The position numbers were made by a program, and so were the translations under genes. Positions 9,478 to 17,986 of a stretch of DNA of 64,000 bases are shown piece by piece (position 1 is the first letter of the stretch; each line of letters opens with the position of its first letter). A model generated the notes under the pieces. It was not told the origin of the DNA. It ran no database searches and saw only the letters and a program-made list of their open reading frames with translations. Source of the stretch: Cellulomonas soli (GTDB taxonomy: Bacteria; Actinomycetota; Actinomycetes; Actinomycetales; Cellulomonadaceae); contig NZ_JACBZJ010000001.1 in the NCBI RefSeq assembly GCF_013409305.1, forward strand, positions 3,410,001 through 3,474,000. The letters run 5' to 3'.

Positions 9478-10682
9478 CGGACCAGGGCGCGAACGGGGTC
9501 GGTTCGCCGACGCTCGCCGAGGTCGTCGAGGTGCTCGACCGGCGCTACCCGCCCGGCACCGCCGAGTCCTGGGACCGGGTGGGCCTCGTCGTCGGCGACC
9601 CTGCCCAGCCGGTGCGCAGGGTGCTGTTCGCCGTGGACCCGGTCGCCGACGTCGTGGACGAGGCGGTGGCTTGGGGTGCGGATCTGGTGGTCACCCACCA
9701 CCCCTTGCTCCTGCGCGGCGTGCACCAGGTCGCGGCCACGACGACCAAGGGTGCGCTGGTGCACCGGCTGATCCGCGCCGGGGTCGGGCTCTACGCGGCG
9801 CACACGAACGCCGATGTCGCCACGGGCGGCGTCGCCGACGCGCTCGCGGCCGCCATCGGGCTGGTCGACACCCGCCCGCTGGTCGCCGCGCCCGCGGCGC
9901 CGCTCGACAAGCACGTGGTGTTCGTGCCCGTCACGCACACCGAGCGGCTCGTGGACGCGCTGGCCGCCGCCGGGGCCGGTGCCGTGGGGGAGTACAGCCG
10001 CTGCGCGTGGACGACCACGGGCGAGGGCACGTTCACGCCCTCGGCGGCCGCCAACCCGGCGATCGGCGCGGCGGGAGAGCCCGCGCGTGTCGTCGAGGCG
10101 CGCGTCGAGATGGTCGCCCCGCGCCGGTCGCGCGCAGCCGTCCTGGCAGCGATGCGTGCCGCGCACCCGTACGAGGAGCCCGCGTTCGACGTGCTCGAGC
10201 TCGCGACCTGGTCCGGGCCCACGGGCACGGGCCGGGTGGGTCGGCTGCCGGTCGCGACGACGCTCGCCGGGTTCGCCCAGGCGGTCGCGGACGCGGTGCC
10301 CGCGACCGTCCAGGGCGTGCGGTTCGCGGGCGCGCCCGACGGGCGCGTGGAGAGCGTCGCCGTGCTCGGCGGGTCCGGCGACTCCTTCTTCGACCAGGTC
10401 CGAGCCGCCGGCGTCGACGCCTACGTCACGGCCGACCTGCGCCACCACCCCGCCTCGGAGCAGCGTGAGCAGGCGCTGTTCGAGGCGCGAGGCGGTGCCG
10501 CCACGCCGTACCTGGTCGACCTGGCCCACTTCGCGTCCGAGTGGCCGTGGCTCTCGAACGGCGCGGCCGGGCTCGAGGCGGACCTGGCAGCGCTGGGCAC
10601 TACGGTGGAGACCCGCGTCAGCACGCGCCGCACCGACCCGTGGACGGGCCGGGTCGCCGGTCGGGCCGACGCGCCGGCATGA
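9474..10682 (+). CDS. NIF3-like dinuclear metal center protein (YbgI family)
   Basis: A 402-residue member of the NIF3/YbgI/YqfO family. N-terminal half: ESWDRVGLVVGDP, then the metal-binding VTHHPLLLRG and AAHTNAD motifs. C-terminal half: GGSGDSFFDQ and the TADLRHHPASEQ histidines. Between them lies a PII/CutA-like inserted domain (about residues 140-250), as in the long form of the family. The start GTG overlaps the preceding stop by 4 nt. In actinobacteria it commonly precedes the coiled-coil zinc-ribbon gene, as here. The molecular function of the family is unsettled (a GTP cyclohydrolase I type 2 label exists in databases). Confidence 0.93.
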   Translation: MTDQGANGVGSPTLAEVVEVLDRRYPPGTAESWDRVGLVVGDPAQPVRRVLFAVDPVADVVDEAVAWGADLVVTHHPLLLRGVHQVAATTTKGALVHRLIRAGVGLYAAHTNADVATGGVADALAAAIGLVDTRPLVAAPAAPLDKHVVFVPVTHTERLVDALAAAGAGAVGEYSRCAWTTTGEGTFTPSAAANPAIGAAGEPARVVEARVEMVAPRRSRAAVLAAMRAAHPYEEPAFDVLELATWSGPTGTGRVGRLPVATTLAGFAQAVADAVPATVQGVRFAGAPDGRVESVAVLGGSGDSFFDQVRAAGVDAYVTADLRHHPASEQREQALFEARGGAATPYLVDLAHFASEWPWLSNGAAGLEADLAALGTTVETRVSTRRTDPWTGRVAGRADAPA

Positions 10683-10700
10683 CCTGAGGGAAGGAACCCT

Positions 10701-11447
10701 GTGCCCAACGCACCCGTCGCGGACCAGCAGCGACTCCTGGACGTCCAGGCGCTCGACACCCGGCTCGACCAGCTGACGCACAAGCGTCGGACGCTGCCTG
10801 CCCTGGCGCGGCTGGTCGAGCTCGACAGCCAGGTGAGCGATCTGCACACCGCGCTGGTGACCTCGCGGACGGCCGTCGAGGACCTGCGCCGCGAGGTGCG
10901 CAAGGCCGAGACGGACGTCGAGCAGGTGCGCGGGCGCGCCGTTCGCGACCAGCAGCGGCTGGACGCAGGGCAGGGCAGCGCGAAGGACATGCAGGCCCTC
11001 ACCAGCGAGCTCACCTCGCTCGCGCGGCGGCAGGCCGAGCTGGAGGAGGTCGAGCTCGAGGTCATGGAGCGGCTCGAGGCGCACGAGACCGCCCTCGCCG
11101 AGCTGACCAGCGCGCACACCGCGCTCATCGACCAGAAGAGCGTCGTCGAGGCCGAGCGGGACGCCGGGTTCGCCGAGGTCGACGCCGAGGCCACGCGGGT
11201 GCGCAACGAGCGTGAGACCGCGGTCGCCGGGCTCGACGAGGCGCTCGTCGCCCTGTACGAGCGGCTGCGCGGGCAGCTGGGCGGCTCGGGAGCGGCCGCG
11301 CTGCGCGGACGGCGGTGCGAGGGCTGCCGGCTCGAGCTCAACCCGCTCGACCTGGACGTGATCCGCAAGAAGCCGGCCGAGGCCGTCGTGCGGTGCGAGG
11401 AGTGCGGGCGGATCCTGGTCCGTCTGCCCGAGCCCGCGAAGGGCTGA
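10701..11447 (+). CDS. coiled-coil zinc-ribbon protein (C4-type, DUF164-like)
   Basis: A 248-residue protein with a long coiled coil (about residues 5-180, heptad-rich in Leu, Glu, Arg and Ala) and a C-terminal zinc ribbon with CEGC and CEEC near residues 208 and 233. Members of this family are placed next to NIF3-like proteins and RNase H in many actinobacteria. Nucleic acid binding is suggested by the fold but not shown. GTG 10701 has the Shine-Dalgarno GGAAGGAA about 7 nt upstream. It is followed after 7 nt by the RNase H fusion gene, so it is probably the middle gene of a three-gene operon. Confidence 0.92.
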   Translation: MPNAPVADQQRLLDVQALDTRLDQLTHKRRTLPALARLVELDSQVSDLHTALVTSRTAVEDLRREVRKAETDVEQVRGRAVRDQQRLDAGQGSAKDMQALTSELTSLARRQAELEEVELEVMERLEAHETALAELTSAHTALIDQKSVVEAERDAGFAEVDAEATRVRNERETAVAGLDEALVALYERLRGQLGGSGAAALRGRRCEGCRLELNPLDLDVIRKKPAEAVVRCEECGRILVRLPEPAKG

Positions 11448-11454
11448 CCCGCCG

Positions 11455-12669
11455 GTGGGAACGGGCGCGGGGCGGCGGCTGGTCGTCGAGGCGGACGGCG
11501 GGTCTCGGGGCAACCCCGGACCTGCCGGTTACGGGGCGCTCGTCCGCGACGCCGAGACCGGGCAGGTCCTTGCCGAGCGGCACGGCTTCCTCGGTGTGGC
11601 GACCAACAACGTCGCCGAGTACTCGGGCCTGCTCGCGGGTGTCCAGGCGGCGCTCACGGTCGACCCCGAGGCCAGCCTCGAGGTGCGGATGGACTCCCGG
11701 CTCGTCGTCGAGCAGATGCGCGGGGCGTGGAAGACGAAGCACGAGGACATGCGCCGCCTCGGCGACCAGGTGCGGTCGCTCGTCGACGTCGACCGGGTCA
11801 CCTGGACGTGGGTGCCTCGGGCGCAGAACTCGGATGCGGACCGGCTCGCGAACCAGGCGATGGATGCCGGTGGTCCGGAGCCCGTCGCCGACGCCGCCCG
11901 TGGGGGTGCGCACTCGGTCGCGGGGGCACCCGATGCCGCGCAAGGCACGGGCGCGGGTCCGGACCCGGCGGTGCGTCCGCGCGTGTCGGGCGCGGCCGCG
12001 CGGTTCGACGACGCCCGTCCGGTCACCGTCGTGCTCGTCCGCCACGGGCAGACCACGATGACCGTCTCGCGCGGGTACTCCGGATCCTCCGAGCCCGGTC
12101 CGCCGCTCGACGAGACGGGTCAGGGGCAGGCGCGCGCGGCTGCGGCGCTCGTCGAACGCGTCGGGCGTGACCTGTGGGGCGACATCCCCTACCCGAGCGA
12201 GCTGGTGGCCTCCCCGATGGTCCGCACGCAGCAGACCGCCGGGGTGATCGCGGGGCGCCTCGGGCTGCCGGTCCGCACGGACGCCGGCTTCCAGGAGGCC
12301 GACTTCGGTGCGTGGCAGGGCCTGGCTCCCGAGGAGATCGAGGCCCGGTGGCCGGGGATGCTCGAGAAGTGGCACACGTCGGCCGACCTGCGCCCCCCGG
12401 GCGGGGAGTCGATCGAGGACGTCGGCCGACGCCTCGGTACCGCGCTCGACGGGCTGCTGACGGCCGGCACCGACCGGACCGTGGTGGTGGTCAGCCATGC
12501 GGTGGCCATCCGGGCGTGTCTCGGGCTCACGATGGGGGCGCAGCCGTCCTCGTGGAGCCGGTTGAGGGTCGCGCCGGCGTCGGTGAGCATCGTGCGCCTG
12601 TACCCGGACGGACGCCACGAGGTCGCGGTCGCGGGCGCACCGAGCGAGGGCTGGGGCACCCGCGCCTGA
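11455..12669 (+). CDS. rnhC: bifunctional RNase H / histidine phosphatase
   Basis: A 404-residue fusion. Residues 1-145 are an RNase HI-type domain with acidic residues in EADGGSRGNPGPAGYG, NNVAEY, MDSRLV and ADRLAN. Residues 195-400 are a histidine phosphatase domain with the RHG motif VLVRHGQT and the second His in VVSHAVAIRACLG. A low-complexity linker (about 145-190) joins them. This matches Mycobacterium tuberculosis Rv2228c, where the phosphatase half resembles CobC. It would remove RNA from RNA:DNA hybrids; the phosphatase substrate is open. It starts 7 nt after the zinc-ribbon gene; GTG 11455 gives a complete first strand. Confidence 0.94.
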   Translation: MGTGAGRRLVVEADGGSRGNPGPAGYGALVRDAETGQVLAERHGFLGVATNNVAEYSGLLAGVQAALTVDPEASLEVRMDSRLVVEQMRGAWKTKHEDMRRLGDQVRSLVDVDRVTWTWVPRAQNSDADRLANQAMDAGGPEPVADAARGGAHSVAGAPDAAQGTGAGPDPAVRPRVSGAAARFDDARPVTVVLVRHGQTTMTVSRGYSGSSEPGPPLDETGQGQARAAAALVERVGRDLWGDIPYPSELVASPMVRTQQTAGVIAGRLGLPVRTDAGFQEADFGAWQGLAPEEIEARWPGMLEKWHTSADLRPPGGESIEDVGRRLGTALDGLLTAGTDRTVVVVSHAVAIRACLGLTMGAQPSSWSRLRVAPASVSIVRLYPDGRHEVAVAGAPSEGWGTRA

Positions 12670-12748
12670 GGTCAGGCGGCCGTCGCCAGTGGCAGGGCGA
12701 CGAGGACCGGCACGGTGCGCATCCACCGGGGGCGGGCCCTCGCGCCGG

Positions 12749-13576
12749 TCACGAGACCACCAGCGACAGCACACGTGCCGCGGTGCGTGAGGTCGGACCC
12801 AGCTCGACGGCGAGCACCGAGGAGGCTGCGGTGCCCGGCCCCGCACCCCCGGCGGTGCCCAACGAGGTGCCGATCAGCTCGGCGGCGGCCGCTGCGAGCG
12901 TGTCGGCGTCGTGCGGGGCCTTGCCCCGGCGGGTGAGCAGGTGGCGCGTGAGCACGCCGCGCGTGTGCTTGGCGTGGTGCGAGACCACGGTGCGGGTGCC
13001 CGCCTGCTCGCGCAGCACCTGCACGGCCACGCGGTGCGCCGACGACGGCGGGCGCCACGCGGCCGCGTACGTCGCCGAACGGCAGTCGACCACCAGGTCG
13101 CCCTCGGCCCGAGGGTCGAGCACGGAGCCGAGGTGGTCCCGCCACGCCGCCGCGAGCCCGCCGACACCCGTCAGGGTCGTGCCCATCGAGAGCCTGTAGG
13201 CCGGGATCGGGTCGTCCGGTGTCACCGCGCCCCACAGGCCCGAGACGATCCTGACGGTGGACGCGGCCCGCTCGCGCTGCGTCGGGGTGAGCCGGTCGAG
13301 CCCGGCAGCCGCGTAGAGGACCCCGGTGTAGACCCGCCGTGCGGGAGCCGTCGGGGCGGTGCGCAGGTGCACGTTCCGGGCGACCTCCGCGGCGAGACCC
13401 GGACCGACACCGAGCACCTCGAGCGCCCCCGGTCGGCCGCTGACCTGCACGAGCGCGTCGAGCACGCGCTCACGTGCCTCGGTCAGGGCAGGGGAGGACA
13501 GGGCGTGCAGGTCGAGCGTCGGGCCGGTGGCCGGGGGAGCGGTCTTGCCTTCGGACGGCGGGAGGAGCACGAGCAC
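12749..13576 (-). CDS. yaaA: YaaA family peroxide stress protein (DUF328)
   Basis: A 275-residue protein beginning with the family signature LVLLPPSEGKTAP and containing IPAYRLSMGT and VVDCRSATYAAAW, both conserved in YaaA/DUF328. In E. coli YaaA limits free iron during peroxide stress and has a DNA-binding fold; that role is carried over only by homology. The frame extends upstream, but GTG 13576 is chosen because TACAGT (minus strand, 13583-13588) is 6 nt before it and the signature starts immediately. It converges on rnhC with an 80-nt gap. Confidence 0.9.
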   Translation of the reverse strand: MLVLLPPSEGKTAPPATGPTLDLHALSSPALTEARERVLDALVQVSGRPGALEVLGVGPGLAAEVARNVHLRTAPTAPARRVYTGVLYAAAGLDRLTPTQRERAASTVRIVSGLWGAVTPDDPIPAYRLSMGTTLTGVGGLAAAWRDHLGSVLDPRAEGDLVVDCRSATYAAAWRPPSSAHRVAVQVLREQAGTRTVVSHHAKHTRGVLTRHLLTRRGKAPHDADTLAAAAAELIGTSLGTAGGAGPGTAASSVLAVELGPTSRTAARVLSLVVS

Positions 13577-13655
13577 GCCCCGACTGTAGGCTCCGCCGCG
13601 CAACCACGTCCGCGCCGACCGGGGTGCGGCCAGGGACCGGAGACGGGGTAAACGC

Positions 13656-14039
13656 ATGGCCCACCTGACGATCTACGGACGCCGAGACGTCTGGGCCGAC
13701 CGACGGCGCGAGGTCTCCGACGCGCTGCACGCCGCGCTGGTCGGCGCCTGGGGCCTGCCCGAGGAGAAGAGGTTCCACCGCTTCGTGCTGCTCGACCCCG
13801 AGGACCTCATCGCCCCGCGCGGGCCCGAGTACCTGGTCGTGGAGGTCGTCGCGTTCGCGGGGCGCAGCCGGGCCGCCCGCCGCGAGCTCGTCCGACGGAT
13901 GTTCGACGACGTCGCGCCGGCGCTGGGTCTGGGTGCGGACGACCTGGAGATGGTCCTCCTGGAGAGCCCGCCGGAGAACTGGGGCATCCGTGGGGTCGCC
14001 GGCGACGAGCTGACGCTGCCGTACCGCACCGACGTCTGA
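13656..14039 (+). CDS. tautomerase-superfamily protein lacking Pro1
   Basis: A 127-residue protein resembling the Tautomerase_2 family. It has an N-terminal strand, the helix EVSDALHAALVGAWGLPEE, the motif KRFHRFVLLDPEDL, then a strand and a helix AGRSRAARRELVRRMFDDV, and ends EMVLLESPPENWG. The superfamily normally uses Pro at position 1 after Met removal as catalytic base; here the start is Met-Ala-His, so that proline is missing. No alternative start would supply it. The catalytic role is therefore doubtful. The family assignment rests on pattern resemblance. Confidence 0.72.
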   Translation: MAHLTIYGRRDVWADRRREVSDALHAALVGAWGLPEEKRFHRFVLLDPEDLIAPRGPEYLVVEVVAFAGRSRAARRELVRRMFDDVAPALGLGADDLEMVLLESPPENWGIRGVAGDELTLPYRTDV

Positions 14040-14079
14040 CGCCACCCGCCGTCGTGTCGGCCGGGCGCCCGTCGCGCGC

Positions 14080-14085
14080 TAGGCT
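14080..14085 (+). promoter_or_regulatory. -10 hexamer TAGGCT of rnpB
   Basis: TAGGCT stands 6 nt before the predicted mature 5' end of RNase P RNA (14092). It serves as an internal calibration for the same hexamer and spacing seen before many start codons in this window. Confidence 0.7.
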
Positions 14086-14091
14086 GACGGC

Positions 14092-14496
14092 GCGGATGAG
14101 TCAGTCAGGCGGCCGCGTCGGGTCCTTCCGCACGGAGGGTCTCGCCGAGGAACGTCCGGGCTCCGTAGGGCAGGGTGGTGGGTAACGCCCACCCGGGGTG
14201 ACCCGCGGGACAGTGCCACAGAGAACAGACCGCCTCGTCCTTCCGGTTCGCCGGACGGGTGAGGTAAGGGTGAAACGGTGGTGCAAGAGACCACCAGCGT
14301 GCCGGGCGACCGGTGCGGCTAGGTAAACCCCACCCGGAGCAAGGTCAGACAGGGAGCGTTCGAGGGCGGCCCGCCCGAGCTCCCGGGTAGACCGCTGGAG
14401 GCGTGCGGCAACGTACGTCGTAGATGGATGGTCGCCACCCGCGCGGGGGCAACCGCGCGCGGGGACAGAACCCGGCGTATCGACTGACTCATCCGC
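14092..14496 (+). ncRNA. rnpB: RNase P RNA, bacterial type A
   Basis: Catalytic RNA of RNase P, which trims tRNA 5' leaders. The ends GCGGATGAGTCAGTC (14092) and GACTGACTCATCCGC (14482-14496) pair as helix P1. Conserved blocks are present: GAGGAACGTCCGGGCTCC, CAGAGAACAGACCGCC, GGTAAGGGTGAAACGGTG, AGGTAAACCCCACCCGGAGC and ACAGAACCCGGCGTAT. The length of about 405 nt fits type A RNAs of actinobacteria. Ends are estimated from P1 pairing and may be off by a few nt. Confidence 0.96.
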
Positions 14497-14508
14497 CCTC
14501 AGGGCCTC

Positions 14509-14541
14509 GCCCCGCAGGGCCGCCGGGCGGGCCGGCGGGGC
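14509..14541 (+). terminator. GC-rich hairpin after rnpB
   Basis: GCCCCGC (14509-14515) pairs with GCGGGGC (14535-14541) around a GC-rich interior that can pair further. It lies just beyond the RNase P RNA 3' end. No T-run follows. Confidence 0.45.
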
Positions 14542-14644
14542 CGAGATCGCCAGTCACGAGTGGCGCGCCACAGCCCCCTCACCTGCGCCGACGTCGTCTC
14601 CAGGGTCCCGGAGGCAGGTCCGCTTTCGCGCCTACGATGCCCGC

Positions 14645-15214
14645 ATGCCGCACGCTGCCCTGCCTGGCCTGTCGTTCACCGCGATCGACTTCGAGACCGC
14701 CAACCCGAAGCGGGCGTCGGTCTGCTCCGTCGGTGTCGTCAAGGTCCGTGACGGTGTCGTCGTGGACTCGATGGAGACCCTGGTGCAGCCGCCTCCCGGG
14801 CATCGGTCGTTCAGCAGCTACAACGTGGCGGTCCATGGGATCACCGCGAACGACGTCGTGGTCGCGCCCACCTGGGACCGGGTCTACCCCGCCGTCACCG
14901 AGTTCGCCGGCGGGGACGCTCTCGTCGCGCACAACGCCACGTTCGACCGCTCGGTGATGGCGAGTGCGAGCCAGGAGTACGGGATCGGCGTGCCCCCGAC
15001 GAAGTGGCTCTGCACGCGCGACACGGCCAGGGCCGTCCTCGACCTCGCGTCCTACCGGCTCCCCGACGTCTCCATGGCCCTGAACATCGCCGCACACGCC
15101 CACCACGACGCGGGAGCCGACGCACGTCAGTGCGCACTGGTCCTCGTCGAGCTGTGCCGCAGGCTCGGACCGGGTGGGCTGGACCTCGTGCGACGCAACA
15201 CCAAGGCGTGGTGA
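14645..15214 (+). CDS. 3'-5' exonuclease, DnaQ-like DEDDh family
   Basis: A 189-residue single-domain exonuclease. The three DEDDh motifs are intact: Exo I FTAIDFETA near residue 15, Exo II LVAHNATFD near 95-103, and Exo III HHDAGADA near 155. It lacks polymerase or helicase parts, so it could serve repair or RNA trimming. TACGAT (14633-14638) lies 6 nt before the ATG, implying a leaderless mRNA. Its last 88 bp overlap the 3' end of the convergent DUF817 gene. Confidence 0.92.
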   Translation: MPHAALPGLSFTAIDFETANPKRASVCSVGVVKVRDGVVVDSMETLVQPPPGHRSFSSYNVAVHGITANDVVVAPTWDRVYPAVTEFAGGDALVAHNATFDRSVMASASQEYGIGVPPTKWLCTRDTARAVLDLASYRLPDVSMALNIAAHAHHDAGADARQCALVLVELCRRLGPGGLDLVRRNTKAW

Positions 15215-16200
15215 CCTCTCACCTCCGCTGCTGCGGACGCATCCGCAAGGCCCCGGTCGGCGAGAGCGCGCCGCCCGTCCTCAGGGGGGCGGGGCTCGTG
15301 CACCCAGGCGACCAGCACCACCGAGACGATCATCAGCAGGAACCAGGAGACGAGCTTGCTCGCCGAGACAGGCTGCCAGCCGGCCTCCTGGTCCGGGTAT
15401 CGCCACGCGCCGGAGAACGTCGCCAGGTTCTCTGCCAGCCATATCGCGACGGCGACCAGGGCGAAGCCGCCGACCAGGGGCATGCGGTACCGCGAGGCGT
15501 GCGCCCGGAAGTGGAGGGTGCAGCGCCCGAACACCGCCAGGACCGCCCCCACGAGCACCCAGCGGACGTCCACGAACCAGTGGTGCGTGAAGAAGTTGGC
15601 GTAGATGCCGGCGGCGAGCAGGGCGCTGACCCATCGGCGCGGGTACCGGTCGAACCGCAGGTCGACGATCCGGAGGACGCGCACCATGTACGAGCCGACA
15701 GCGCCGTACATGAAACCGGAGAACAGCGGCACCCCGGCGATCCGGAGCACCCCGTCGGCGGCGTAGGACCACGAGCCGACATCGGTCTTGACGAGCTCCA
15801 TCGCGGTGCCTGCGAGGTGGAAGAGCACGATCACGCGCAGCTCGCGTGCGGTCTCGAGGCGTGTCGCGACCATCAGGACCTGGATCGCCACGGCCGCCAG
15901 GGTCAGGGCGTCGTCGCGGACGAGGGGCGCGCCTGCGGGGTAGAACAGGTGGGCGAGCAGGAGCACGCTCAGCAGCAGCGCGCCGAACACGCACGCCCAG
16001 GCCTGTTTGAGCGCGAACACGACGAGCTCGACCAGCCACGCATCGCGGCGCCTGCGCCCGAGCGCCTCGGCACGCGCGATCCGACGGTTCGCCCACGCGT
16101 CGAGCCGCTCCTCGACCGCGGTGAGCCCGCGGTGCGGTGGTTCCTCGTCGACGCCCCGGTCTGCACCGACGTCGGGGATCGTGCCGAGCTGCATGCCCAT
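15127..16200 (-). CDS. DUF817 family membrane protein
   Basis: A 357-residue integral membrane protein with about eight to nine hydrophobic segments. The family-typical core includes ELVKTDVGSWSYA, PLFSGFMYGAVGSY and NFFTHHWFVD. The first ~60 residues are charged and cytoplasmic. The function of DUF817 is unknown; the conserved His and Trp residues in the membrane core may bind a cofactor, which is speculation. The last ~45 residues are polar and low-complexity and lie antisense to the exonuclease 3' end, so this tail may be a lineage-specific extension. A TTGGAT hexamer lies 7 nt before ATG 16200. Confidence 0.86.
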   Translation of the reverse strand: MGMQLGTIPDVGADRGVDEEPPHRGLTAVEERLDAWANRRIARAEALGRRRRDAWLVELVVFALKQAWACVFGALLLSVLLLAHLFYPAGAPLVRDDALTLAAVAIQVLMVATRLETARELRVIVLFHLAGTAMELVKTDVGSWSYAADGVLRIAGVPLFSGFMYGAVGSYMVRVLRIVDLRFDRYPRRWVSALLAAGIYANFFTHHWFVDVRWVLVGAVLAVFGRCTLHFRAHASRYRMPLVGGFALVAVAIWLAENLATFSGAWRYPDQEAGWQPVSASKLVSWFLLMIVSVVLVAWVHEPRPPEDGRRALADRGLADASAAAEVRGHHALVLRRTRSSPPGPSLRHSSTRTSAH

Positions 16201-16381
16201 GGGTGCGATCCAACCGGGTGCGTCGCCCGCGAGGGGTGACGGTGCCGGTCGGGGCCTGTGCAGGGCCTGGGGTGATCCTGTGACCTGGTCAGATCGCGGT
16301 GATCGCCCGGCCGACCTGCCACGACGTGAGACCAGGACGTAGGTCCCGGGAGGGGGTGCGGTGCGGCCTTAGCGTGCACGG

Positions 16382-16837
16382 ATGTCGTCTCGTCGCTCCG
16401 ACCTGGACCTCGCACTCGTCATCGTCGCCGTCGACGACCTGGCGGCCGCTGTGCGGTTCTGGACCGAGCTCACCGGCTGGGTGCTCACGGACGACGCGCC
16501 CGTCTACCACGAGATGCGCTCGCCGTCGGGTACGCGGCTGGGCCTCTACACCCGCGAGGCGTTCGCCGAGAACCTGGGCGTCGCCGCCGCGGGGCTCGCC
16601 GCCGGGCCCTTGATGCCCGCCGAGGTGTACCTCGCGGCGCACGACGTCGCGGAGGCGGCGGCACGTGCCGAGCGGCTCGGTGCGAGCGTGCTGGCTCCCG
16701 CGGAGGTCAAGCCGTGGGGCGACACCGTTGCCTACGTGCTCGCGCCCGGGGGTTTCGTCGTGGGGTTCGCCTCGCCGGCGCCGACCTCGGTGGCACTGGT
16801 GCCCGAGGCCGTGGCCGAGCCCGGCGCGGGCATCTGA
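16382..16837 (+). CDS. VOC (glyoxalase/bleomycin resistance fold) protein
   Basis: A 151-residue single VOC module pair. The first beta-alpha-beta-beta-beta unit runs LVIVAVDDLAAAVRFWTELTGW, and the second begins near residue 85 (EVYLAAHDVAEAAARAERLGA), ending in a strand containing VAYVLAPGGFVVGF. Metal ligands are not obvious. The substrate is unknown. TAGCGT (16370-16375) stands 6 nt before the ATG. The 3' end overlaps the convergent DUF6191 gene by 106 bp. Confidence 0.88.
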   Translation: MSSRRSDLDLALVIVAVDDLAAAVRFWTELTGWVLTDDAPVYHEMRSPSGTRLGLYTREAFAENLGVAAAGLAAGPLMPAEVYLAAHDVAEAAARAERLGASVLAPAEVKPWGDTVAYVLAPGGFVVGFASPAPTSVALVPEAVAEPGAGI

Positions 16838-17175
16838 GTCGAGGCGGCGGGGCGGTCACCGCGCTGCCGGTCGGCAGGCTCTCGTGCGGGCAGGTGCACG
16901 ACGCCGCTGTCCAGGTCGATCGGCGGCGCCGAGTCTCCGACGAGATCGGTCTCGAGCCGCTGACGCTCGAGCTCCTCGGTCAGGTGCACGCGGCTGGGCT
17001 GGAAGATCTCGACGAGGTCCCCGAGGGCACCCGTCGCCGCGGAGGAGCCGCCCGTCGGGCGAGGGCGCTCACGGGGGCGCCGGTCGAAGACCCCGGTGGC
17101 CACGAGGCGGTCGAGCCCGACGGCGAGCAGCACGACGAGCACGATCCCGACGGCCCATGCCGCGTGCCCGCTCAT
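16732..17175 (-). CDS. DUF6191 membrane-anchored protein
   Basis: A 147-residue protein with one N-terminal transmembrane segment (about residues 6-24), a charged linker, and the segment ALGDLVEIFQPSRVHLTEEL near residues 50-70 typical of DUF6191. The C-terminal third is low-complexity and lies antisense to the VOC gene end. ATG 17175 overlaps the stop of the MBL hydrolase (ATGA), so it is the last gene of the map-ppgK-MBL operon. Function is unknown. Confidence 0.75.
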   Translation of the reverse strand: MSGHAAWAVGIVLVVLLAVGLDRLVATGVFDRRPRERPRPTGGSSAATGALGDLVEIFQPSRVHLTEELERQRLETDLVGDSAPPIDLDSGVVHLPAREPADRQRGDRPAASTQMPAPGSATASGTSATEVGAGEANPTTKPPGAST

Positions 17176-17978
17176 CGGCGCAGCGCCGCGACCTGCTCGG
17201 CGTGCTGCCGCGCGAGCCAGGGGTCCGTCAGGCGCGGGTCCGTGGGACCGCCGCCGGGCACTCGTCCCGCACCGGAGGCCAGGGCGTCCAGGTAGCCGCG
17301 GTCCGTGGCGATCCGCAGGTCGATCGCCTCGCCGGACGCCACGGAGCCGTGACCGGGGACCAGTACCTGCACGCCGTTCTCGGCACGGACGCGGGCCAGC
17401 GTCGCCAGACCGTCCCGGTAGGCGCCGACGGTGTCGGCGGCGTCGAGGTCGAGCAGCGGCACCTCGGTGTCGGACAGCATGTCACCGGCGAGCAGGACCC
17501 CGGCCGCGGGCACCACGAGGGCGAGGTGCCCGGGTGCGTGCGCGTCGTGCTCGGCCGCCAGCACCGCCGGGCCCTCCCACGGCACACGATCTCCGGGCAG
17601 GGCCCGCAGCCCGGACGTCACGGCAGCCCCGTGGCCCGCGTGCTCGGCCTCGGCCTGCGCCACGAGCGCGTCGTGGGTGGCGCCGACCCGCTCGACCGTG
17701 CGCCCGCTCGCCCACCTCGGCACGTCACCGAACCGGGGCGTCCACAGCACGTGGTCCCAGTGCGCGTGGGTCGCCACGGCGGCCCTGACCCGCCAGCCGC
17801 GTGCGGCGATCTCCTCGGCGAGGGCGTCCAGCTCCTGGGGCGAGAGCGCCGGGTCGACGAGCAGGCATGCGCCGTCGTCGGCCACGACGAGCGTCGTCGT
17901 CGTCCTCCACGTTCCCGCCGTCGCGACCCAGACCCCGGGCGCCACCTGCGTCAGCGCACGGCTCAGGGCGCGGTCCAT
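17172..17978 (-). CDS. MBL-fold metallo-hydrolase
   Basis: A 268-residue metallo-beta-lactamase-fold hydrolase. The metal motif THAHWDH (HxHxDH) lies near residue 70, with GDMLSD and VPGHGS as the later ligand motifs. It resembles the glyoxalase II/lactonase-like group, but the substrate cannot be assigned. ATG 17978 is chosen because it lies 8 nt after the ppgK stop and the preceding open frame looks antisense-like. The stop overlaps the start of the DUF6191 gene by 4 nt. Confidence 0.9.
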   Translation of the reverse strand: MDRALSRALTQVAPGVWVATAGTWRTTTTLVVADDGACLLVDPALSPQELDALAEEIAARGWRVRAAVATHAHWDHVLWTPRFGDVPRWASGRTVERVGATHDALVAQAEAEHAGHGAAVTSGLRALPGDRVPWEGPAVLAAEHDAHAPGHLALVVPAAGVLLAGDMLSDTEVPLLDLDAADTVGAYRDGLATLARVRAENGVQVLVPGHGSVASGEAIDLRIATDRGYLDALASGAGRVPGGGPTDPRLTDPWLARQHAEQVAALRR

Positions 17979-17986
17979 CGCGCGCG

